Of a stretch of 58,999 nucleotides of DNA, positions 14,224-22,538 are shown in pieces. A program made the position numbers and the translations under genes. Numbering within the stretch: position 1 is the first letter of the stretch; every line of letters begins with the position of its first letter. Under the pieces are notes generated by a model. That model did no database searches and was not told the origin of the DNA. It saw nothing but the letters and a program-made list of their open reading frames with translations. The stretch is taken from assembly GCA_903891325.1 (NCBI GenBank), contig CAITEC010000012.1, positions 1-58,999 of the forward strand, in the 5' to 3' direction. The DNA comes from an uncultured Opitutaceae bacterium (lineage in GTDB: Bacteria > Verrucomicrobiota > Verrucomicrobiia > Opitutales > Opitutaceae).

Positions 14224-14523
14224 GTGCCGGACCCGAAGACGCACACGCTTCCCGCGAAGGCCGCGGCGACGGAGTTGAAGCCGGAGGGTCCCTGGCGCGT
14301 GGTGGTCCTCAACGACCCGGTCAACCTGATGTCCTACGTGGTGATGGTGTTCCGCAAGGTCTTCGGCTTCGACGAGGCGAGGGCCCGCAAGCACATGCTC
14401 GAGGTGCACGAACTGGGGCGCTCCGTGGTCTGGCGCGGGCACCGGGAGAAGGCCGAGGCGTACGCGTTCACCCTCCAGCAATGGCACCTTACCAGCGGCC
14501 TGGAATCTGATGAAGCCTCCTGA
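14224..14523 (+). CDS. clpS: ATP-dependent protease adaptor ClpS
   Basis: From the GTG at 14224 the protein has 99 residues. PWRVVVLNDPVNLMSYVV is the N-degron-binding part of ClpS, and VFRKVFGFDEARARKHMLEV then VHELGRSVVWRG complete the fold. ClpS delivers proteins with destabilising N-terminal residues to ClpA/ClpC. The frame is open back into proS, but the GTG gives the normal length and lies four bases past the proS stop. Its 3' end overlaps the next gene by 14 bases, so the pair is translationally coupled. No clpA or clpC is in the window. Confidence 0.93.
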   Translation: MPDPKTHTLPAKAAATELKPEGPWRVVVLNDPVNLMSYVVMVFRKVFGFDEARARKHMLEVHELGRSVVWRGHREKAEAYAFTLQQWHLTSGLESDEAS

Positions 14524-14980
14524 ACGGCGGGTGGAGGTCATCCTGAGCCTGGCGGTTGTCAACCCGCTGGTCGACGTGATCAGGGGCCTGGTCACCGAGC
14601 TGCGGGAGGCCCCCCCGCTTCCCCACGCCGCGCCGGAGTCCGAGCCGGATTTCAATGCGATCTGGGCGGACGAGCTGGTCACCGGGCGGGACCGCGACGT
14701 CGGCGTGCTGCTTGCGATCTTTGACGGGGATTTTTCCCTCGAGGGCAGGGTTTGCTTCGATTCGGAGAACGCGGAGCCCTTCATCCGCGCGTGCTCCGCG
14801 GTCCGGCTGTGCCTGCGCGATCGCCGGCTGGCGGCGGTCACCGACGAGGTCCTCGAGTCCGGCGACATGGACGCCGCCAAGCTCGACGTCCGCACCCAGA
14901 AGGCATTCCTCTGCTACCTCTTCCTGGCGACCCTGCAGGAGCTGGTGATCCAGCGCATTGAGGATGGCACGATTGGCTGA
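14510..14980 (+). CDS. ClpS-coupled small protein, possibly DUF2017-like
   Basis: The 156-residue acidic protein (MKPPERRVEVILSLAVVNPL at the start) has no signal peptide or clear membrane segment. It ends with KAFLCYLFLATLQELVIQRI. In Actinobacteria a DUF2017 gene follows clpS, and size and position fit that here, but the sequence similarity I can judge by eye is weak. Overlap of 14 bases with clpS suggests a linked role, perhaps in Clp-mediated proteolysis. A family D repeat begins ten bases after the stop. Function is unknown. Confidence 0.65.
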   Translation: MKPPERRVEVILSLAVVNPLVDVIRGLVTELREAPPLPHAAPESEPDFNAIWADELVTGRDRDVGVLLAIFDGDFSLEGRVCFDSENAEPFIRACSAVRLCLRDRRLAAVTDEVLESGDMDAAKLDVRTQKAFLCYLFLATLQELVIQRIEDGTIG

Positions 14981-14990
14981 GACGGAAATT

Positions 14991-15146
14991 TTGAACAGGA
15001 AGGTCGGGAAGAGCGGAAAGATCGATCCGTCACAATCCAATTACTTCTGGAGCCACGACCGGATTCCCTGCCCCCATTTGACCCTGAAGATTGATTTTGG
15101 GCCCGTCTTTTCGGTTCTTGCCGATCTTCCCGACCTTACTGTTCAA
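14991..15146. repeat. Family D inverted-repeat element, copy 1
   Basis: The left end TTGAACAGGAAGGTCGGGAA and the right end (CCGATCTTCCCGACCTTACTGTTCAA in three pieces around 15121-15146) are complementary with few mismatches. The 156-base unit lies between two same-strand genes. Its interior (GATCGATCCGTCACAATC near 15020) resembles copy 4 at 19989-20142. Confidence 0.85.
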
Positions 15147-15207
15147 ACGTCCGAGTAGACCGATTCCGCATAGACTTTCTCTCCTTCCTATCTAGTACTC
15201 TCCATCA

Positions 15208-15801
15208 ATGTCCGCCCGCGCACGAAAGCCCTGGCCGATGGGATGGATCGTCGTCGGCATCCTCCTGTTCATCGGGCCCTACACCTACCTGACGATCCAC
15301 TACCGCAAGCGGGCGCCCGCCTATCTTCCCTACGAGGACACCGTCCAGCGCGTCCGGGCCGCCCGGGCCGGCTACCAGCGGATCGTCGCCTCCAGCGAAC
15401 GGCTGGCCGATCCCCCTCCGGCGGGCGAAGGGGCCGGCACCGCGGCCGGCGGCCTTCCCGCTGCGCTCCGCGACGCCCTGCGCAATCCCGTGCTCCTTCC
15501 CGCGTCGTTCCGCTCCGTCGACGCGGCCCGCTCCGTGGATCAGGGCGCCGCGTATGTCGTGTCCTTCGCCTGCACGATGGCGGACAGCCGCCAGCAGCCC
15601 TCCGAGGCGGAGCTCTACGTCAGGGAGGACGCCATCTACATCGTCCCGGCCTGCGAGCGGCTCGCCGGCGACCTGGTCGCGCGCACGCGCGAGGCGTACA
15701 TTGCCGTGACCGTTCCGAGGCGATCGCTGGCCCCCGGCCGCTACCACGTGACTCTGGTCGGCGCCGACTCCTCGCTCGCCTGGCCCCTGCAAGTGCATTG
15801 A
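15208..15801 (+). CDS. Membrane-anchored protein of unknown function
   Basis: The 197-residue protein has one N-terminal membrane segment (WIVVGILLFIGPYTYLTI, residues ~13-30) preceded by basic residues, so the rest should face the periplasm. The exterior part has no motif that I recognise; it has a Gly/Pro-rich loop (~70-90) and ends in a beta-rich stretch (YHVTLVGADSSLAWPLQVH). It is located 57 bases upstream of argA on the same strand and may share its transcript. I do not see a functional link to arginine synthesis. Confidence 0.7.
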   Translation: MSARARKPWPMGWIVVGILLFIGPYTYLTIHYRKRAPAYLPYEDTVQRVRAARAGYQRIVASSERLADPPPAGEGAGTAAGGLPAALRDALRNPVLLPASFRSVDAARSVDQGAAYVVSFACTMADSRQQPSEAELYVREDAIYIVPACERLAGDLVARTREAYIAVTVPRRSLAPGRYHVTLVGADSSLAWPLQVH

Positions 15802-15858
15802 CGGACGGGGAGTTTCGCCATTTATCACTATCCGGTCGCCGCCTGTCGGCGACCGGCA

Positions 15859-17214
15859 ATGACGAACAGCAGCACCAGCACCCCCGCCCCTTCGCCGTCC
15901 TCCGCCCCCGCGCCGGCGCAGGCGACGACCATCAAGCCCACGGATCTCCGCGGGATCCTGAAGTACGTTCCGCGCTTCCAGGGCCAGATTTTTGTGATCG
16001 CCGTTGACGGGGCGATTGTCGCCGACGAGAACTTCGGCAACCTGCTCGTCGACGTCGCCGTCCTGCGCAGCCTGGGCATCAAGGTCGTCCTGGTCCACGG
16101 CATCGGCCAGCAGCTCCAGGAGCTCGCCATCCTGCGCTCCGTCGCCATCTCGAATGCCGACGGCACCGGGGTCACCGACGCCGCGACCCTGGACCTCGCG
16201 ATCCGGGCCTCGTCACGGGTCTCGCACCTGATCCTCGAGGGCCTGACCCAGAATTCCCTGAAGGCTGTCATCACCAACGCGGTTCGGGCCGTTCCCGTGG
16301 GAATCATCAAGGGTGTGGACCTGCAGTTCAGCGGAAAGGTCGACCGGATCGACAAGGACCTGATCGCCGAATTGATCGACAAGCAGGTCGTTCCCCTGGT
16401 CTCCCCCCTGGCCTTTGGCCCGGACGGCAAGTCCCTCAGGGTCAATTCCGACCTTCTCGCCGCCGAGCTCGCCGAGTCCCTCCACGCGACCAAGATCATC
16501 TACCTGCTGCCCTATGCGGGGATCGAGATCGACGGGGAGGTTCGCCGGGAGATTTCCGTCGAGGCGCTCCGGAAGCTCCTCCAGGAGCATCCCGAGAAGA
16601 TCGCCGAGCCGGGAATGAGCAAGGCGGTCCACGCGGTCAAGGCGATCGAGAACGGGACGCCCCGGGTGCACATCGTCGACGGCCGGATCTTCGACGGTCT
16701 TCTCAATGAGATTTTCTCCAACGAGGGCGTCGGATCCCTGATCTACGGGAACGACTACGAGCAGATCCGGAAGGCGACCAAGCGCGATGTCCGGCTGATC
16801 TACAATCTCACCCGCAACGCCGTCCGGCGGGAGGAGCTCGTCTACCGGACCCAGCAGGCCATCGAGAAGAACATCGAGCAGTTCTTCGTCTTCGAGATCG
16901 ACGAGAACATCATCGCCTGCGTCACCCTCTATTTTTACCCGGAGATGCCCAATCTCGCGGAGATCGGCTCGCTTTACGTGGTTCCCTTCTACCACAACCG
17001 GGGAATCGGCCACAAGATGGTGGAATACGCCTGCCTCCAGGCCAAGGAGCGCGGCGCGACGTCGGTCCTCGCCCTGTCCACGCAAAGCTTCGCCTTTTTC
17101 ACGAACGTCTGCGGCTTCGAGGAGGCCACGAAGGAGGCGCTTCCCGAATCTCGGCTCAAGTCCTACGAGGAGAGCGGGCGGAATGCGAAAATTCTCTTGA
17201 AACCTTTGGCCTGA
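15859..17214 (+). CDS. argA: N-acetylglutamate synthase (ArgA type)
   Basis: The 451-residue protein makes N-acetylglutamate from acetyl-CoA and glutamate, the first step of arginine synthesis. Residues ~30-300 form an amino-acid-kinase domain (FVIAVDGAIVADENFGNL, then VLVHGIGQQLQE), which in this family binds the arginine feedback inhibitor. Residues ~310-451 form a GNAT acetyltransferase domain with SLYVVPFYHNRGIGHKMVEY, the acetyl-CoA loop. The first ~25 residues are a Ser/Pro/Ala-rich tail. Both domains look complete. An exported small protein follows 22 bases downstream. Confidence 0.92.
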   Translation: MTNSSTSTPAPSPSSAPAPAQATTIKPTDLRGILKYVPRFQGQIFVIAVDGAIVADENFGNLLVDVAVLRSLGIKVVLVHGIGQQLQELAILRSVAISNADGTGVTDAATLDLAIRASSRVSHLILEGLTQNSLKAVITNAVRAVPVGIIKGVDLQFSGKVDRIDKDLIAELIDKQVVPLVSPLAFGPDGKSLRVNSDLLAAELAESLHATKIIYLLPYAGIEIDGEVRREISVEALRKLLQEHPEKIAEPGMSKAVHAVKAIENGTPRVHIVDGRIFDGLLNEIFSNEGVGSLIYGNDYEQIRKATKRDVRLIYNLTRNAVRREELVYRTQQAIEKNIEQFFVFEIDENIIACVTLYFYPEMPNLAEIGSLYVVPFYHNRGIGHKMVEYACLQAKERGATSVLALSTQSFAFFTNVCGFEEATKEALPESRLKSYEESGRNAKILLKPLA

Positions 17215-17236
17215 TTCATGCGTCAAACGTGTTGGT

Positions 17237-17698
17237 ATGAGCGCTCGATACCTGCATTTCGCGGCCGTGCTGGCCCTCCTTCCCCTGGGCGCGTGGGGAG
17301 CCTCTCCGTCGGATTCCGGGACGGCGCAACCGCCAACTGCCGCGAAGGCGGCCATTCTCAGGGGATTCAACTACCAACTCGGCCCTTCCCCGAGGATTGC
17401 GCTGCCTGTCCTGTCGGCCACCGGGCAATCCGCCACCGCCGACGATGTCGGATCCGTCAAGCTGGCCGCCTTTCAGGTGAATGCCCGGCCGGACGAGACC
17501 TACCGAATGGTCAATTTGGGCCTCGCGGACGAGGGCAATGCCCGTCCCTGCGACATTTTCGTATGGAAATCCAGCTCCCTGCTTGAATTCAGGGCCCTGG
17601 GGGCGCCGCTCCAACCCATGGACGTGCCGACCCCCGACGGAAGTTTTAATGCAAGAAGCAATCAGGCCAACTTTCCCCTGGTGACCATCGCCTGGTAG
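17237..17698 (+). CDS. Secreted small protein, unknown
   Basis: The 153-residue protein has a clear Sec signal peptide (MSARYLHFAAVLALLPLGAWG, cleaved near residue 21, just before ASPS). The mature part (~130 residues) is beta-rich and lacks Cys pairs apart from one Cys. I do not recognise the family. It follows argA closely on the same strand. A family D repeat begins 13 bases after its stop. Confidence 0.7.
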   Translation: MSARYLHFAAVLALLPLGAWGASPSDSGTAQPPTAAKAAILRGFNYQLGPSPRIALPVLSATGQSATADDVGSVKLAAFQVNARPDETYRMVNLGLADEGNARPCDIFVWKSSSLLEFRALGAPLQPMDVPTPDGSFNARSNQANFPLVTIAW

Positions 17699-17710
17699 GC
17701 GGGGTGTTGT

Positions 17711-17850
17711 TTAGATCAGGAAGGTCGGGAAGAAACGGGAAGGTCCGATCTCAATGCCTTCCAAACGAGTCCGTAACCAGGAAAAGGGATTCATCCCTTC
17801 CCTATCGGGCCCCTGCTTCCGTGCCTTTCCGATCTTCCCGACCTGTTCAA
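17711..17850. repeat. Family D inverted-repeat element, copy 2
   Basis: This is the most diverged of four copies. The left end is TTAGATCAGGAAGGTCGGGA and the right end TTCCGATCTTCCCGACCTG then TTCAA, still complementary over most of the arm. Its interior differs from the other copies, so only the ends are conserved. It fills much of the 248-base gap before the next gene. Confidence 0.75.
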
Positions 17851-17946
17851 ACTGCATTCCTCCGGGAACGTAACACCAACGTACCCGGCCCCTGATTGAC
17901 AATCCCGGCCAATCCTTCCCATTTTCCCCGCAAGCGACTCCAATTG

Positions 17947-19143
17947 ATGAAACCAACCGCCCCGCGCGTTAACCTGAACTGGATTGTCGGAAAAAGGATC
18001 GATCTTGCCTGTTTTATCGGCGGGGCGCTCGCCGGATACATGGTCTTCATCATGCACGCCGGGCTGGGATGGGACATGCTGCTGATCTACCTGCTCTTCG
18101 TCACCTTCCTGGACACCCCCCACTTTTTCGGCACCTACCTGAGGACCTACCTGGACAAGGCCGAATTCAAGGACCGCCGCCGGCTGCTCCTGGGAAGCCT
18201 GTCCTGGCTGGCGGCAGGGCCCCTGGTTCTCCTGGTCTGCTACAGCCTCTACGCCGGCGGGGTCGCCAATTACATGGTCCCCTTTGAGGCATTCGCGCTG
18301 GCCGTGGGCATTTGGGCCTATTGGCACGTCGTCCGGCAGCACTACGGGTTCATGCGGCTCTACCAGGTGAAGAACGGGGAGAACACGCCGGCGGACCGCC
18401 GGGGCGACGGGCTCCTAATGCACCTGGGCCTCATGCTGCCCTTCGTCGTCTTTGTCCTGCGCCATCCGGAGAGCCGCCAGGCGTTCGGCCTCGATCCGCG
18501 GATGCCGGCCGTTCCGACCCTCGGCACGCTCGGTTCGACGAGCTGGCAGTACCTGGTGATCGGCGGCTGCACGCTGGCCCTCATTTACCTGATCGCCGCC
18601 TTCATCGTCCGCCAGGCCGGCAAGTGGCGGCGCGGCGAGCCGATCAACGGTCCCAAGGTCCTGCTCTTCACGGCGGTCCTTTCGCTCCACATCGTGGTCT
18701 GCTACTCGGCCTCCGTCCTGACCGCCCCGCTCATCACGTTCAGCGCCTTCGTGACGATCTACCACGACATCCAGTACCACGTCCTCGTGTACTGCCACCA
18801 GCAGAACCGCTACCGGGATCCCGCGGTGGCGAGGGCGTCGGGTTTGGCCCCCCTGCTCTCGCGCAACATCCTTGTGTTCGCCGCCACGGCGCTCGCCTTC
18901 GGCCTGGTGGTCCGCTGCATGGGCTGCGGAGTCCAGATCTTCAACGGTTCCCAGTGCTTTTCCCCGCGCATCGTGGGCAAGGTTCACCTCTTTGGCACGG
19001 TGTCCAGCGACACCCTCCTCGGGGCGTTCTTCCTCGGGTTTCCCTGCCACCACTACTTCGTGGACCAGTTCATCTGGAAGCCCAGCCGCGACAAGGGACT
19101 GCGCCGCGACCTGAAACTCGATCAGGGGCGCGCTCCGGCCTGA
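17947..19143 (+). CDS. Polytopic membrane protein with conserved His motifs
   Basis: The 398-residue protein starts at the ATG of MKPTAPRVNLNWIVGKRIDL; an upstream in-frame start is less likely. It has about nine hydrophobic segments. Histidines sit at membrane edges in DTPHFFGTYLRTY, YWHVVRQHYGFMRLY, TIYHDIQYHVLVYCHQQNRY and CHHYFVDQFIWK. Such paired His suggest a metal site, as in membrane di-iron or Brp/Blh-like oxygenases, but I cannot place the family. It stands between family D elements 2 and 3. Coding is certain; function is not known. Confidence 0.75.
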   Translation: MKPTAPRVNLNWIVGKRIDLACFIGGALAGYMVFIMHAGLGWDMLLIYLLFVTFLDTPHFFGTYLRTYLDKAEFKDRRRLLLGSLSWLAAGPLVLLVCYSLYAGGVANYMVPFEAFALAVGIWAYWHVVRQHYGFMRLYQVKNGENTPADRRGDGLLMHLGLMLPFVVFVLRHPESRQAFGLDPRMPAVPTLGTLGSTSWQYLVIGGCTLALIYLIAAFIVRQAGKWRRGEPINGPKVLLFTAVLSLHIVVCYSASVLTAPLITFSAFVTIYHDIQYHVLVYCHQQNRYRDPAVARASGLAPLLSRNILVFAATALAFGLVVRCMGCGVQIFNGSQCFSPRIVGKVHLFGTVSSDTLLGAFFLGFPCHHYFVDQFIWKPSRDKGLRRDLKLDQGRAPA

Positions 19144-19161
19144 ACGAATCCATTTTCGGAT

Positions 19162-19316
19162 TTGAACAGGAAGGCCGGGGAGATCGGAAGGGCCTGAATA
19201 AAGTGGCCCAAAATCAACTTTGGAACCAGTTGTGGCTTGGGAACCCGGTTGAATTTCCGAAAGCGGCTGGATGAAGACGGATCGAGCTCCCCGCCCTTCC
19301 CGATCTTCCTGTTCAA
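19162..19316. repeat. Family D inverted-repeat element, copy 3
   Basis: The 155-base unit has ends TTGAACAGGAAGGCCGGGGA and CCCGATCTTCCTGTTCAA. The arm changes on the left (GGCCGGGGAG) are matched on the right (CTCCCCGCC), that is, compensated. It lies between the membrane-protein gene and msrB. Confidence 0.85.
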
Positions 19317-19387
19317 AGTGCAGTTCTCCTCCGATGCCACGCAGCCCCTTTGCTTGGCATTTCACAGTTTGTAGCTATGTCTTTCCT

Positions 19388-19987
19388 GTGAAGATCCTCA
19401 TTTCCCTCTTCTGCGTCGCGGCGGCCGCAACCCTCCTTTCCGCTGAAACAACCATGAAATCCACCTCCGTTTCCGCCGCAGCCGCCGCCTCCTGCAAGGT
19501 TGACGGGCCCAAGTCGGCCTGCGGGCTCCCGTCCAACGTGGTCATCGACATGTCCCGGGCGTCCGTCACCCATACCGACGAGGAGTGGCAGAAGCTCCTG
19601 ACCGACGAGCAGTACCGGGTCGCGCGCAAGCAGGGAACCGAGCCGCCCTTCCACAATGCATACTGGGACAATCACGCCGACGGCGTCTATTTTTCGATCT
19701 GCAGCGACACGCCGCTCTTCGACAGCCGCGACAAGTTTGACAGCGGCACCGGCTGGCCGAGCTTCACGAAGCCGATCGAGCCGCTCTTTGTCGGCGTCCA
19801 GTCCGACGAGAGTTACGGAATGACCCGCGACGAGGTGCACTGCAACGTCGATGGAGCCCACCTCGGCCATGTCTTCGACGACGGTCCCGCGCCGACCTAC
19901 AAGCGCTTCTGCATCAACTCGGCATCCCTGCGCTTCATGCCCCGGAAGGAATACGACGCCTGGGTGGCAAAGCACGGAAGCAAATGA
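19388..19987 (+). CDS. msrB: Secreted peptide-methionine (R)-S-oxide reductase
   Basis: MsrB repairs the R form of methionine sulfoxide in proteins. The GTG start at 19388 gives a clean Sec signal peptide ([18 protein letters not shown]), so it acts outside the cytoplasm; earlier in-frame starts would bury the signal. Family motifs are [27 protein letters not shown] and [12 protein letters not shown], with the catalytic Cys in the last. The first zinc-binding CxxC of typical MsrB is reduced to a single Cys ([10 protein letters not shown]), so this is a zinc-free form. Family D elements flank it on both sides. A DsbD-like reductase at 45.2-47.3 kb could supply electrons. Confidence 0.92.
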   Translation: MKILISLFCVAAAATLLSAETTMKSTSVSAAAAASCKVDGPKSACGLPSNVVIDMSRASVTHTDEEWQKLLTDEQYRVARKQGTEPPFHNAYWDNHADGVYFSICSDTPLFDSRDKFDSGTGWPSFTKPIEPLFVGVQSDESYGMTRDEVHCNVDGAHLGHVFDDGPAPTYKRFCINSASLRFMPRKEYDAWVAKHGSK

Positions 19988-19988
19988 A

Positions 19989-20142
19989 TTGAACAGGAAG
20001 GTCGGGAAGATCGGAACGTTCGATCCGTCACAATCACACCACCTCCGGAGTCACGACCAGGTTCACGCCCGCGATTCGTTCCCGATCTTGGTTTGGGGCC
20101 CTGCCTCCCAATCCTTTCCGATCTTCCCGGTCTTCCTGTCAA
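19989..20142. repeat. Family D inverted-repeat element, copy 4
   Basis: The 154-base unit runs from TTGAACAGGAAGGTCGGGAA to a right end with one base missing (CTTCCTGTCAA). It begins one base after the msrB stop and lies between converging msrB and glcF, so it may end transcription on both strands. Its interior resembles copy 1 (GATCCGTCACAATC). Confidence 0.85.
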
Positions 20143-20166
20143 GAGTGCATTGGCCGGGCTATTGGG

Positions 20167-21429
20167 TTACAATTTTCCCTCGTAGGACCTTGCGAGGATT
20201 TCAATTGTGTGCACGACCGGGATCGGCCGGCCCAATTCCCTGAGATGCGCCTGGATCTGCGTCAGGCAGCCGATGTTTCCGCTGGCGATCAGTGAGGCTC
20301 CCGTGTCCAGGAGGTTTTTCGCCTTCCGCTGTCCAAGGAGGGCGGCGGTCGCCGGCTGCTCAAGGTTGTAGGTCCCCGCCGAGCCGCAGCAAAGCTCCCA
20401 TTCGGCCGGCTCGACCAGCTCCAGCCCGGGCACCTGCCCGAGGAGCCGCCGCGGCGCCGCCCGGACTCCCTGCGCATGCGCCAGGTGGCAGGCGTCGTGG
20501 TAGGCGACCTTGACCACCCGGTTGGACGGCGGCGGCGGGAGCAGTCCCAGCTTGTCCAGGAATGCGCAGATATCCGTCGCCAGCCCGACAAATTTCCGCG
20601 CCCGGTCCGCATCGGGACCGTCCTTGAAGAGCATCGTGTACTCGCGCAGGCCCGAGCCGCAGCCCGAGGCGTTGGTCAGGATCGCGTCCACGTCCAGGGG
20701 AAACGCGGCGAGGTTCCTCAGGGCGGCCGCCCGCGCGGCGTCCTCCTCGCCGATGTGCATCGCAAGGGCCCCGCAGCAGCCCTGGCCGCGCGGAATGAGC
20801 ACCTCGACCCCGTTCTCCGCCAGGACCGCAAGGGTCGCGCGATTGATCCCGGGGGAGAGGACCTGCTGGGCGCAGCCGGCCAGCAGCGCGACCCGGGCCC
20901 GCCGCGGCCCCTTGGCCGGATGGACCTCGGGCAGCGGATCGGCGGGCGGAAGTGTCGCCGGCGCGAGGTCGATCGCCGGCCGGAAACCGGCGGGAACCAG
21001 GGAGCGAATCGGGCGCAGCAGCCGGGCCGCCCGGGCCGCAATCCTGAAGCGCCCCGGATAAGGCAGCGTCGCCAGGAGGATCCGGCGCCGGACCCGGTCC
21101 AGGAAGCCGCGGCTTCGCTTGGGTTCCGCCCAGGCCCGGTAGGGCGTGATCAGGTCCCGGTACGGGACCCCCGACGGGCAGGACGTCTCGCAGGCGAGGC
21201 ATCCCAGGCAGCAGTCGATGTAGGGCTTGATTTCATCGACCCCGAGCGTCCCCTCAAGCGCACCCTTCATGAGGATGATCCGGCCCCGCGGTGAATTCAT
21301 CTCCTGGCCCAGGACCGCGTAGGTCGGGCAGGTCGGCAGGCAGAACCCGCAATGCACGCAGGCCTCGACCGCGTGGATCATCTCCCTGGCATGCGGGCCC
21401 GCCTTCTCCGTTGATATCGTGTGCTGCAT
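20167..21429 (-). CDS. glcF: Glycolate oxidase iron-sulfur subunit GlcF
   Basis: The 420-residue protein is the electron-transfer subunit of membrane-bound glycolate (or D-lactate) oxidase. Two 4Fe-4S binding motifs are near the N-terminus: [12 protein letters not shown] with Cys at 24, 27, 30 and 34, and [13 protein letters not shown] at about 72-85. Two cysteine-rich CCG-type domains follow ([11 protein letters not shown] and [11 protein letters not shown]). The start at 21429 ([16 protein letters not shown]) lies eight bases past the glcE stop. It is the last gene of the glcD-glcE-glcF run and of the longer minus-strand cluster starting at 35280. Family D copy 4 is 24 bases beyond its 3' end. 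Confidence 0.93.
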   Translation of the reverse strand: MQHTISTEKAGPHAREMIHAVEACVHCGFCLPTCPTYAVLGQEMNSPRGRIILMKGALEGTLGVDEIKPYIDCCLGCLACETSCPSGVPYRDLITPYRAWAEPKRSRGFLDRVRRRILLATLPYPGRFRIAARAARLLRPIRSLVPAGFRPAIDLAPATLPPADPLPEVHPAKGPRRARVALLAGCAQQVLSPGINRATLAVLAENGVEVLIPRGQGCCGALAMHIGEEDAARAAALRNLAAFPLDVDAILTNASGCGSGLREYTMLFKDGPDADRARKFVGLATDICAFLDKLGLLPPPPSNRVVKVAYHDACHLAHAQGVRAAPRRLLGQVPGLELVEPAEWELCCGSAGTYNLEQPATAALLGQRKAKNLLDTGASLIASGNIGCLTQIQAHLRELGRPIPVVHTIEILARSYEGKL

Positions 21430-21437
21430 GGTTTGCC

Positions 21438-22538
21438 TCAGTGGTACCCGGGGAAGCGCCCCTCGGGATCCAGCGCCGCCTTGACCCGGTTTCGGAAATT
21501 GTCGCCGCGCGTCGCGCCCAGGAGCGGTGTACCCGCGGCGCCCTGGATCACCAGCCCGGCCAGCCGCTGCGTTCGCAGGAATCGGTCGAGCTCCGCCGCG
21601 GTCCCCGGCCACGTTATCCATGCGACGTTGCCGCCGGCCCCGTAGCGGCGATCCGCCCCGGCCTGCCCGAGAAGCCGGTCCAGTTCCGGGATGGCCATCG
21701 CGGTCACGGGCACCTTCACCAGGAGTGCGGTCGATCCGGGCGGCAGGAGTCGCAGTTGAAGCCTCTCCCATGCCGCCTGATCCGACCCCTCTGTCAGGAC
21801 CGTTGTCACGCCCCCGGTGAGCCGCGCCAGGCGCTCCATCCGCTCCGTGAACGTGTCGGCCGATCCACCCAGCCGGACCCAAAGGACCCCGGGGGCCTCC
21901 AGGTCGAGCGCCTCCACGTCGAATGCCGCCTGGTTCACCCGCACGAGCGCGCCGAGCGCCGGGCCCAGATCGGGAAAGACCGCGCGCAGGGTCGCCGTCC
22001 GCGGGGGGCGCGGAAAAACCTTGAAGGAGACCTCCACGATAACCCCGAGCCGCCCGAGGCTCCCGGCAAAAAGCTTGGGCAGGTCGAATCCCGCCGCGTT
22101 CTTGACGACCTTGCCTCCGGCCCGCGCCAACTCCCCCGCCCCGGTCACGAAGCGGACCCCCAGGATGAAGTCCCGCACGCCGCCATAGCGTTGGCGCGCG
22201 GCACCGCTCAACCCGGCGCCCACGGCCCCGCCCAGGGTCGCGCCGGCATCCGCGAAGGGCGGATCGAAGGGAAGGTACTGGCCGTTCGCCGCCAACGCGG
22301 CCGCCACTTCGCTCAGCCGCGTCCCCGCCAGCGCCGTGAACGTGTACTCGCCCGGGTCGTATTCGAGGATTCCGGAAAGTCCGCAAAGGCCGAGGGACGC
22401 GCAGCCCGGCGGGGCCAGCGAGAGCGCCGGCTTGGTTCCGCCCCCGAACGGCAGCAGGCGCGGGGTTTCGCGAACGGCGGCGACCACCTCGTCGATCGTG
22501 CGCGGCTGGAGCGTCGGGGCCTGCGGGGAGGCGCTCAT
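21438..22538 (-). CDS. glcE: Glycolate oxidase FAD-binding subunit GlcE
   Basis: The 366-residue protein is the second FAD-binding subunit. [13 protein letters not shown] and [13 protein letters not shown] are the FAD pyrophosphate-binding loops of the FAD_binding_4 fold, and [19 protein letters not shown] is the typical GlcE stretch. It starts inside the glcD stop codon (4-base ATGA overlap), showing translational coupling. It is shorter than GlcD, as expected, since it lacks most of the C-terminal substrate domain. Confidence 0.92.
   Translation of the reverse strand: MSASPQAPTLQPRTIDEVVAAVRETPRLLPFGGGTKPALSLAPPGCASLGLCGLSGILEYDPGEYTFTALAGTRLSEVAAALAANGQYLPFDPPFADAGATLGGAVGAGLSGAARQRYGGVRDFILGVRFVTGAGELARAGGKVVKNAAGFDLPKLFAGSLGRLGVIVEVSFKVFPRPPRTATLRAVFPDLGPALGALVRVNQAAFDVEALDLEAPGVLWVRLGGSADTFTERMERLARLTGGVTTVLTEGSDQAAWERLQLRLLPPGSTALLVKVPVTAMAIPELDRLLGQAGADRRYGAGGNVAWITWPGTAAELDRFLRTQRLAGLVIQGAAGTPLLGATRGDNFRNRVKAALDPEGRFPGYH

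Noticed and set aside
12444..14324. 626-codon minus-strand frame opposite proS
   Set aside because: It covers prolyl-tRNA synthetase exactly; low-complexity Gly/Arg/Asp composition and no family match.
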